NCBI RefSeq assembly: GCF_947498805.1
Contig: NZ_CANMLT010000005.1
Span: 310,001-374,000 of the forward strand
Origin: an uncultured Tenacibaculum sp.
GTDB lineage: Bacteria; Bacteroidota; Bacteroidia; Flavobacteriales; Flavobacteriaceae
DNA: 64,000 nt
Direction of reading: 5' to 3'
Part shown: one piece after another, positions 18,288 to 27,600 of the stretch
Position numbering within the stretch: position 1 is the stretch's first letter
How the letters are laid out: each line of letters opens with the position of its first letter
Notes under the pieces: model-generated
Database searches by the model: none
What the model was told of the DNA's origin: nothing
Seen by the model: only the letters and a program-made list of their open reading frames with translations
Program-made: the position numbers and the translations under genes

Positions 18288-19225
18288 TTCGTATTACTTT
18301 TGTTTGTTGCAATTTTTGTTTGTAAATCATCTATTAACTTTTGTTGTTCTATAGTATACAGGGTTAACTCTTCTACCTTTTCGACTAATTTTAACGTAAG
18401 TTCTTTTAAATCCATCCCCTCTTTTACCACTTCTTTTTCAGATTTCATATTTGGTAAATGCTGGTGTTTTTTAATAAAAGATGCTACTTCTTGTAAAGGC
18501 ATTAAGTCATAATTATTGGCAAATACATAATCTGGGAAAGACCCTACTCTTAAGGTAACTTTATTTGCTATTATATCTCCTGTTGTTACCGAATATGATG
18601 AAAAAGGCAACTGAGATTCAACTTTATTTTTATCTACCACTAATAATTTCTTTACTCCTTCTTTAGCTGAAAACCCTTTAGAGAAATTTGTTGTTCCAGT
18701 CAAATTTGTGGTTCCACTCAAGTTTGTTGTTCCACTCAAGTTTGTTGCTCCTTTAAAAGATACAAGATCTGAAAAATTAGCTCCTTTAAAAGTTACAGTT
18801 CCATCATCAAAATTCGCATTACCCGTAAAATTTGCATTACCGTTAAAATTAGCTTCATCTTTAAAATTAGCTTTACCACTAAAGCTAGAAGCTGAAACAA
18901 CTGTTAATCCACCTTCTATACTTAAACTGCTATAAAATTTCGCATTGTTTTTAACTTCTAAACCATTCGCGATTTTCATATTATTACGAAACCATGTAAA
19001 TTCAGGTAAAAATGCAACATATTGTTTATTACCAATAACAAAACCATGACCTTCTACACGATCAATAAAACCTCCATTAGTATCTGCTTTATAGACTATT
19101 GCATTTCCATTCGAAATAACTTTTTCTCTAAAAAAATTGAGAATTGGTTCCTTAAAATCTTGTGCATTTAATTTAAAGTTACTCATGGACATTAGTAATA
19201 GCCCTATAAATATTATTTTTTTCAT
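18284..19225 (-). CDS. Secreted fibre-like protein 1 of cassette A, with hexapeptide repeats
   Basis: A 313-residue exported protein, first gene of the operon, with a signal peptide ending KLNAQ at about residue 22. Residues about 115-183 are a run of six-residue repeats of the form x-G-x-A/T-N-F/L (NGNANF, TGNANF, SGTTNL, TGTTNF), resembling an A(N/D)LxF-type pentapeptide or hexapeptide repeat beta-solenoid. The C-terminal module (about 227-305: VGSFPDYVF, HLPNM, VEKVEELTLY) is shared with the other three fibre proteins. The likely architecture is a thin beta-helical shaft on a coiled-coil base. The upstream region 19226-19912 has no clear promoter match on this strand. Confidence 0.8.
   Translation of the reverse strand: MKKIIFIGLLLMSMSNFKLNAQDFKEPILNFFREKVISNGNAIVYKADTNGGFIDRVEGHGFVIGNKQYVAFLPEFTWFRNNMKIANGLEVKNNAKFYSSLSIEGGLTVVSASSFSGKANFKDEANFNGNANFTGNANFDDGTVTFKGANFSDLVSFKGATNLSGTTNLSGTTNLTGTTNFSKGFSAKEGVKKLLVVDKNKVESQLPFSSYSVTTGDIIANKVTLRVGSFPDYVFANNYDLMPLQEVASFIKKHQHLPNMKSEKEVVKEGMDLKELTLKLVEKVEELTLYTIEQQKLIDDLQTKIATNKSNTK
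18684..18755. repeat. Four tandem 18-bp repeats inside the fibre gene
   Basis: Copies start at 18684, 18702, 18720 and 18738 and follow AAGTTTGTTGTTCCACTC with few changes. They encode the T-N-L/F hexapeptides of the fibre shaft. More diverged 18-bp units continue to about 18883. Such arrays expand and contract in frame by slippage. Confidence 0.85.
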
Positions 19226-20303
19226 TGTTATATATTTTTAAATTATTGTTTATGTATTTGTTACTATATTTTATTTGTTTATTAGACTAAAAAGTTTCTT
19301 ACTTTTAAATATTTTATATGCCTATTTAGTTTATTTAGCTATGGGTCAAAAAAGGAAGATCTACTTATTTTACTTTTTAATTTTTTAATAAAAACATAGT
19401 ACAGAGATCTATTCATCATACTTGTTGGAATTAAATTTAATTGACTATTTTTTTCTTAATGTTTTAAGCTATTTTATCAACTTAATTGGTAGCTTAGAAT
19501 CCAATTCTATTGATCTAAACCGTATTTATTTTTTACTATGAGAAGTCAATCATCCGTTTCAATAAAAAACAAGGTTCCCTTAGACTTTTTACTTTTCATA
19601 AAAGCCTATTGCAACTTCCGTTTTTATCGATTGAACAACATCGATTTTCAATGGAACACTATCTCAAGAAAAAATGAATTTTAAATCAAATGACTATTTG
19701 ACTTTTGATATTTATGTTTGAAAAATAACTGCGTGAATTTTACTTCGTGCTACAATATTTGTCACTTGTAATTGTATGCAAATTGTATTTGTTAGAAACC
19801 AAATTCGTTGGAATAAATTGTATGTAAGATAAATCATATTCGAGGGTTTGTATGATGTTAAAACACCAAAAACAGAATCTACCCCCCTGACAAATAAACG
19901 AATAAAGTCCTACTATCTGAATATGAGACCTTGTATATAAATACCTTTTAATAAAAAAGTCTTCATTCCTTTTATTGGACTTATTTTAAAAAAACATACT
20001 TGCCAGTTATAAGGCTTTTTATTAAAAACGAAAGAATCTACTAAATACTTTCTAAGGTTACTCAGCACTTTATTTAAAATAAGTTTGATATACATTACTT
20101 TCAAATTATTTAGATATCTTGAAAAATAATTATCTCTTTTATCTGTAAAGAAACTCATTAAGTTCAACCCTAAATATTATTTTTTTAAAGAGTCTCATAA
20201 CATAACTTTAAAAACCACAAAAAGCCAGATACGTATATAAATTAACGCATCTGGCTTTTAAATTTTGTAATTTCTTAATTACGTTGTCAACTTTTTTATT
20301 TAG
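19226..20303. other. Long intergenic region upstream of cassette A
   Basis: About 1.08 kb without a confident gene. It contains a 48-codon plus-strand frame (19538-19684, MRSQSSVSIKNK...) and an 84-codon minus-strand frame (19913-20167), neither resembling a family I know. An inverted repeat, TCAAATGACTATTTGA, lies at 19686-19701. The minus-strand terminator of the AraC-type gene lies at 20220-20259. The segment next to the cassette start (19226-19350) is very AT-rich, and I find no TAnnTTTG box on the minus strand there, so the cassette promoter may be regulator-dependent. No array like the one upstream of cassette B is visible. Confidence 0.5.
20220..20259 (-). terminator. Terminator after the AraC-type regulator
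   Basis: AAAAGCCAGAT pairs with ATCTGGCTTTT (3' arm 20249-20259). Read on the minus strand the hairpin ends in a T-run. It lies 44 bp past the regulator stop codon. Confidence 0.75.
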
Positions 20304-21389
20304 TTATGCCCCATAATTGTTTTTTTCATCATGAAATATTTTCATGTACTCACTCGGATTCATCTTTTCGTGCTTTTTAAATGCTTTATAAAAAGTAGAT
20401 TTTGAGCTAAATCCTGATTCTTTAGCAACTCCTAATATAGAATAGTTTTTATAGTCTTTTTTATCTAAATTCTTTTTAAACTCCTCTATTCTTAATCTAT
20501 TTATAAAATCATTAAAATTTCCTTCTGTAAATGTATTGATCAGTTTAGATATATATTTCGTATGCATTTCCGTAATACCCGAAATATGTGAAATTGTTAC
20601 TTTAGAATTTTTATAAATCCCTCTAAATAGTATTAGTTCCGACAATTTATCAAAATCTTTCTTTTCCTTAAGGTTATATATGATACTCTTTACTTTCTTT
20701 GAATTTAAAACTATGCTTCTCTTTTTAACCTCTTTTATTTTAAAGCTTACTTTTTGTTTTATTAGATATCTAAAAAAAAGTAAACTAAAAACACCGATTA
20801 AACCGTCCAGATAAGTAACCTCTTTGATTAAATTAGGAAAAAAATAAAATGCTATCATATACAATGAATGGGAAATATAATAAGCAAAACAGACAAACAT
20901 CAAAGTAAATAAAAAGTAAATGAAAAATTTATTTTGAATAAAAAATCGTTTTGACTTATCTCGTACAAAAGTCTTTAGTTCAAAATAAAAATATAGTAAC
21001 ATGATAAGCTTATAAACGTAATCAAATGCTAAAAAATATGGCGGATAGTATTGATTATATAAAACATTTATTCCTACTATATGTGTAATTATTATGGGAT
21101 AAATATATCTTGATTTAATTCGTAAAGTTTCAATTAAAAAAGAATAAAAAATTGTTTCAGATATTGAGAAGTAATAATACTTTGTTGGAATAATATAGCT
21201 CCCAAACTTGATTTCATATAATCTTTCAATAGATTCAAACATTAGATTTATGAATAGTATTTTCAATAAAAATTTACTTTTTATTGATGTAAATCTAATT
21301 CTATCATTAAAAATGATAGCACAAATAATTATTAAAAAAAATAAATGAAACAACTCAATAATGACAGTTGAATTTAATTCTAGTATCAT
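20304..21389 (-). CDS. Membrane-embedded AraC-type transcriptional regulator
   Basis: A 361-residue protein with two parts. Residues 1-215 contain about six or seven hydrophobic helices separated by short loops (for example FHLFFLIIICAIIF near the N-terminus and LIGVFSLLFF near 200). The C-terminal part (about 255-350) is an AraC/XylS helix-turn-helix pair, with SILGVAKESGFSSKSTFYKAFKKH and the family-typical NPSEY near the end. It is therefore a one-component regulator reading a membrane or extracellular signal. It sits between the two cassettes on the same strand, and its target may be one or both of them; this is inferred from position. A 10-bp perfect inverted repeat lies in its leader (21405-21428). 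Confidence 0.82.
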   Translation of the reverse strand: MILELNSTVIIELFHLFFLIIICAIIFNDRIRFTSIKSKFLLKILFINLMFESIERLYEIKFGSYIIPTKYYYFSISETIFYSFLIETLRIKSRYIYPIIITHIVGINVLYNQYYPPYFLAFDYVYKLIMLLYFYFELKTFVRDKSKRFFIQNKFFIYFLFTLMFVCFAYYISHSLYMIAFYFFPNLIKEVTYLDGLIGVFSLLFFRYLIKQKVSFKIKEVKKRSIVLNSKKVKSIIYNLKEKKDFDKLSELILFRGIYKNSKVTISHISGITEMHTKYISKLINTFTEGNFNDFINRLRIEEFKKNLDKKDYKNYSILGVAKESGFSSKSTFYKAFKKHEKMNPSEYMKIFHDEKNNYGA

Positions 21390-21404
21390 AGATTCGGGGG
21401 GTTA

Positions 21405-21428
21405 AAAGACTGATTAGCATCAGTCTTT
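21405..21428 (-). promoter_or_regulatory. Perfect inverted repeat in the leader of the AraC-type gene
   Basis: AAAGACTGAT (21405-21414) and ATCAGTCTTT (21419-21428) are exact reverse complements around the loop TAGC. The repeat ends 15 bp before the start codon. It could be an operator or an RNA hairpin controlling the regulator's own expression. Confidence 0.55.
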
Positions 21429-21473
21429 ATTTTATAAATTCCTTACATAAATTGTTAAAAATTTGACTTTCAT

Positions 21474-21500
21474 CAAACCTAACAATAATTAAAGTAACAA
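21474..21500 (-). promoter_or_regulatory. Possible promoter of the AraC-type gene
   Basis: On the minus strand TAGGTTTG (complement of 21474-21481) matches TAnnTTTG. A TTG lies 16 bp further upstream (21498-21500), slightly closer than usual. Transcription would start near 21468, giving a leader of about 80 bases that includes the inverted repeat. Confidence 0.4.
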
Positions 21501-21512
21501 GTTAAGTTTAAA

Positions 21513-21539
21513 AAACCCTATGAAAAACTCATAGGATTT
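21513..21539 (-). terminator. Second hairpin downstream of cassette B
   Basis: AAACCCTATGA (21513-21523) and TCATAGGATTT (21529-21539) pair with one wobble. On the minus strand the hairpin runs into TTTTTT. It may back up the terminator at 21602-21625. Confidence 0.5.
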
Positions 21540-21594
21540 CTATTGTATTTATTATCTCGGCAAAGCCTACATATTTATCAGATTTTCAACTAAA

Positions 21595-21625
21595 TAAAAG
21601 AGGGAGATTGTTTCTACAACCTCCC
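21595..21625 (-). terminator. Terminator of cassette B
   Basis: GGGAGATTG (21602-21610) pairs with CAACCTCCC (21617-21625) through one G-U wobble, followed on the minus strand by TCTTTTATTT. It is the duplicate of the terminator at 7881-7910. Confidence 0.75.
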
Positions 21626-21648
21626 TTTATTAATTGATTTATCTCATT

Positions 21649-24600
21649 TTACTTGATTATTAATTTACGTTTTAGTCTTTTTCCATTGGCTCTTAATTCG
21701 TACATGTATACTCCGGTTTGAAGTTTAGTTCCCCTAATTTCTCCATTCCATTGTATTTCATGTTTTGTATTTGGCTGTACTTTTCTTGAAATAAATGTGT
21801 GTAACTTCTGTCCAAGTAAGTTATATAAGCTCAAGTTTACATGCGCCTCGTTCGAAATACTAAAACTGATTTTGGTATATCCATCTACAGGATTTGGTCT
21901 ATTTTGGGATAGTGACAAACCATAATCTATACTAGATTCAATTTCTTTAGCTTTTAACCTAAAAATGTATGGAGTATTCATATCTCCTAATACTTGGTTC
22001 GATTCAAACTTCTCAGCATTACCTAGCTCAGTAATATCAATTCCGTTATATAGTTTAAACTTAACCTTTTCAATATCATGATTATTCCCAATACCAATAT
22101 AATAATGATATGCTCCGTTAATATATTCTGCTTTAGAAACCCCTCTTAACTCATTATTTACAAAAGCTAAAATGGTTTGTGCTTCATCAGAAGCATCATT
22201 TTCATCATCAATAACACCATTGATGTACATAAAATTAGCGTATTTATTAACGTCAATTGTTAAATCTAAATCTTTATATGAAGGAGTTTCTTCTAGCTCA
22301 CTTGTAGTAATTGACTCATTTTTTATTGAGTTGTCTAAAACAAATGATCTTGCTGCTTCATTCTTAACAATTCCTGAATAGTTAATTGCTCCTGGGTTTT
22401 GCGATTTAAAAATATACCCTAATCCCGGAGTTAAATGAGTTAAACTACCTCTCCAACCATTGGCTGCTGAATACTCAGCAAATAAACCTCTTCTTTCAAT
22501 CCTATCTCCTTCACTCACTTTAGTTGAGGTAAATGATCGCAATGCATAACCTGTGCGCTGCAAATCATTTGGATAAAATGGAAGTGCGTTTCTAACGTTA
22601 CTTCCATTTATAGTAAGGTTTTTATCTAAACTTACAGGAACACCAGTTATTTCAATATACTTTACATCTTCATGAGAAGCCGCTACATTAACTAAATATG
22701 CTTTTGTAATATCTAATTCTGTTAAACCTCCTGTAAAAATATTGTTTGAACCAAGTACCGCTATTCTGTTATCAGATAAATCAAGAATCTGTGAATTAAT
22801 CGGTAACCCTTTGATTGCTGTCAATGATAATTTATTTGATGCTTCGCTATCTTTTAAATTAAAACTTAATTCTTGATATCCCGTTACAACTGGTATTCTT
22901 CTTCTAACTTTTTCTCCTACCGTAAACTTAACTGGTGCAGCATTCGAACCTATTCTAGCATCTGAATTAAAACTGTAGTTTTCAATAATTCCTTCATACT
23001 CGGTACATTCTGAAGCATCCCATATTTTAAAGTTTAAGGCTGTAGTTTCTCCAATATTTCCAAATACAGTTAAATCTACCAAACCGTTAGCTCCAACTTT
23101 TGCATATCCTCTTATTTCATTTCCTACATAAGCTTTTACGATATCATTAATGTCTGCAGAGGTTTGAGAATTAATAACTAGATTACCTTTCATGTTCATT
23201 GAAAATGGATACTTGTTTTCAAATCCAGTTTCAACAGGTGGCTCCGGACACTGAACAGTTACCTCAACTCTAAAACTCTCTACTCCTAATTTTAAACCAG
23301 TTTCTTTGTTACTCGTTTTTATATAAATCGTAGCGGTATGAACACCAGGATTTAGATAATTTTTTACTTCAAATTCTAAATCTCTATTAGTTTCTGTAGC
23401 TCGAATAACATTCAATGCATCTTTGTCTGGATTTGCACCTTTGTTCACACTAAACCAAACTGGTAAGTTTTCAAAAGTATATGCCACATCTACTCCTCCA
23501 TCTTCGTTAATCAAATCAATATAATCGATCAATGTTGCTTCTCCCTGATTTTGTGTTATCGAGATGTTGTTATGACTCCACTTTAACTTACTTCTATTTA
23601 CAATAAAACTCCAAGATGTTTTATCTATCTTATTTCCTAAAGGGTCTTCTAACTTTTTATCTTTTACAAAAACAGTTAATCTTGCTCCTTCTACGAATTC
23701 TAAGTCTGAAATTTTCATATTGAAATTAATAATGGTATTATTTTCAGACATGGTTGTTGTAAATTGAATGTCCTCCACAGTTTTTGTTTCATCTAATGGA
23801 GCTGCCTCTTCATTTGTTATAAAATCAATACCTGATGCGGTTGTACCTTGCGCATTTCCGGTAAAATCTTGAATTGCTTCATCCGGATTTCCATTTATCC
23901 CTTGCTTTGCCAATGTATTATTATTGAAAACAAAATATGCTTCTAAAGCATTTTCATTTCCTAGTAATTGGTTTTTGAAATTACTTGCAATTTCTAATGG
24001 AGATCTTGCAGATTGCCACAATCTCATTTCATCTATAGAACCTACAAAAGAATCTGTTGCTCCCATTGGAGATATTATGAAATCCTCTGTATTTGCTTCA
24101 TTACTTATAGTAGAAATATTTCCTGAACCAACTTCTCCTCCGTTAAAATAAATAAGAGCATTCCCATTTGTTTTATCTAATACAACCGCTACATGAGTCC
24201 AAGTAAATGGTTGTAATCCTCTTGTTGATTTTATTCCATCATTTGTAATAATCTTACCATCTGGCATTAATGAAACGTGGTAATTTGATCCTTTTTGAAC
24301 AATTGGTACGTTGCTTCCTGCTGGATACTTTGATGGATTCACCCACATTTCAATAGTTAACTTATCTTCTAAGCTAAACTTATCATTATGAGGAACAGTA
24401 ATAACATCAGATACATTGTCTAATTTCACCGACGTTAATGGCTTTGGTACTCCTCCTAAGATTCCACGCATTGCCAATGAATTTAAATTTACCGTTGCTG
24501 GATTAATTGGAGCTGAGAATTTAGCTGAAATAGTTCCTGTGGTAAAAATTCCTCCATTATCTGGTGTTGTTAAAACCAATTGAGGTGCTTGTCTTGCTAT

Positions 24601-27600
24601 TTTCCCTGTTACAAATGGAGTTGGATTTTTCCTATTATTTGGATTATCTGAACCACCATCTCCACATACGGGTACAATTCTAAAGTTATACGTTCCATCT
24701 GTTAAACCAGAAACATCTGCGCTGTACTCTACTTGATCTGTCTTTGAGTTTAAATGTCTCTTTAATGTTTGTAAATCTAGCTTTCTTAATATTTTAGGCG
24801 AGTTATTCCCTTCAATTGTATATTCTAAATCTACAGAGAAATCAGTATCATCTGACATATCTTTTAACTCAGGAATTCTAAAGTTAAAGTCGAGTTTCTT
24901 TTTATCAGAACCATTTACCACCCAATCATTTTGTGGTGCATCTGAGGTGATTTCTTCAATACAAGCTCCTGTAAAATGGGCAGTTACTAATATTTCAGCA
25001 TACGGTTTTATACCTACTTCATTATACTCATCTACACCATAAGAACGGTACCTATCTCCTGTTTGTTCGCATTCAGAATACATTTGAATTTTTATATTCT
25101 CATATGAAATTTCTGAAGGAGCATCTGTTCCTCTAGAGATGCGTAATTGCGCCTTGATTTCTTTTCTTACCCCAGTAGGAGAACTTGAATCTAAATCAAA
25201 TACAAATTTTGACGATGTTGTTGGTTCAAAAATTGGTGATTCATTCAAATTAACTACTGCTCCTAAAGGATTCGAAGCACCTGACATACCTACAATATAG
25301 GTTTTTCTAGTAGCGTCTTTTGCTATTTGGGTATTACGAAGCGTTAAATTGTATAATATAGATTCATCTCCTGTACCATAACCAACTACCTTATCTACAA
25401 TTAATTCTACTCCTTCTCTAGGAACAGTTCCAGATTCGAAAGGACAAGAACTTCTTCCAGCATTCGTTAAGAACATTGGCGTATCATATTCTGGATCTCT
25501 CTTTATCAACACATCAAAGTGATCTCCTGCGTCGTCATCATTCAATGTGAAACTATCTACTCTATTGTTTCCATTCTCATCAGTATCTGTTCTACTGTTA
25601 AAGTTATGTACTTTGGTTTCGTTGTTTAGCGTAAGTCCAACTCCAAAGACTGTAAAGTCTGTTGAAAAACTAACACCTACATAAGGTCCTCCACTAAATG
25701 AATTTCCAGTACTTTTCGTTTTTCCTCTAGATAATGTATAACTAATCTCTGTTAAGGCATCAAATGTAATTCGCTTATCTAATACGGAAGCATTTAACCC
25801 TGCACCACTCTGACCAACATCATTATCATTGGTTAGTTTTTTAGTGGTTGAACTAAAGTCAGGAGCACTATCGAAATAAGCTTTTGTACGCTTATCATGA
25901 TTCTTTTTTATAATTGCTTTCCACCTAGAGATTTGATGTAAATAATTCTTAATGTCTTTATCTTCTCTATCATTTGGTGTACTTGCCAAAAGTTTTTCTA
26001 AAGTACCTTCTAAGTCTAAATAATCTCTATCATCTGGCGCTGTTTCAATATTGTTATTTTTATCATATTTAGCTATTGCCAACTGATATAAATTAGGAAT
26101 TACAATATCATTTAAACTCTGTTTTGTATAAATAAAAGGAGTAACCGTAGATGGCTTTGCAACTTTGTCTGAATTTTGAACTACAGGTGAACAACCATTC
26201 AATTTTAATACTTGCCCTGTTCCAAACGTAATTACTTTTGATGTTCCTATAAATACATCTGCGTCTTCGCCTACATAAGTAGGATCTGAAGGTGTAGAAA
26301 CTGATTGTTCTAAAGTAACCGTTTCTGAATTACCACTATGTCTTACATAGTCAAATTTTCCTCCAATTAAACCTTTGGTATCACTACTTGTTTGTAATAC
26401 TGGATTCACAAAACCTGCCACTGTTCCAACTCCTAATGGTGCCGCAACAACTCCAGTTAGAATTTGTTTTTTAACTTTTAACTTCGCTCCTATTGAATTA
26501 TCTACTTCTAAACCTATACCATTTTCTGCTGAAAAAGAATAAGAGTAGGTAGCTCCTTTTGCTAAGGTTGCAGAACTATTATCTCCAGGAGGGTCATGTA
26601 GCACAAAACCTACTTGAGGATCTATCAATGTAAAGTCTGAATTTCCTTGACGAGCACCTAAAATAATTGCTTTTTTAGTTATGGAAGCTGTTCTACCGTT
26701 GTGTTCAGCAGAGATTAAAAAACTTCTTGTATGGTCTCCTAAGAAATTAGGAGATGAAACCTGTGTAAAAAATTCCAATATTCCTTGACTTAAACTATTT
26801 CCTGATAAATTACTATCTGATAAAATAGCATCACCTCCTAAAGTAATTTCAGCACCTTCTACCGGACATTTATTAGCTCCATATCTTTCAAAAACCTTCA
26901 CATCCATTTTAAATCCATCATGAGAATTGAACGTATAACTTCCCTCGCAGGTACTATTTATTTGTTCTCCTACATAATCTCTCATGTTATCTACATCTCT
27001 AACTCCAGCCATATCGAATTTATACAACTCAATTTCTAGTTCGATATCGTTTCTAAATTCAAAATCATAAACTACATTTTTACGTCTTAAATCTATAATT
27101 GGACTATTCAATAGTCTATTGGTATCTGTGTTCGTAATTTCAACACGATATTGTCCTGGTAATAAATCATTCACTGTAAAAACGGTTGCATCATTATTAA
27201 AGTTAGCAGCATTAATTGTTTTTTCAAACTTAGGAAACTCAATATCTGTACGCACAATCTTTCCTGTCCATGCCCCCACACTATTGTTACATGGAACTAC
27301 TATATTTCCAATAAAACTTCGTCTGGTAGTATTTTCAAAATTTACATTTTGTAAAGGTTCTTCCAAGACAACTTCATAACTATTTCCTTCGGGATTTAAA
27401 CTTGTATTAGTCGCTTTGTATGTATATTGTATTTCTCTTACGTATTGTTTATGCGATGTATTATCAAAATTACATCCTCCTTCAAATTGTAAATAGTTGT
27501 TCTCTGCATCACCTACAATAGAATTGATTGCTTTGGTTCCATGTTTCTGATCAAAACTATAAGATAATTGCAACTGTGATTCTTCAGGTGAAAGGTACTT

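Noticed and set aside
18684..18755. CRISPR-like repeat array
   Set aside because: The 18-bp units are contiguous without spacers and encode a peptide repeat.
19913..20167. 84-codon minus-strand ORF in the intergenic region
   Set aside because: No signal peptide, family match or clear promoter; composition resembles the surrounding AT-rich DNA.
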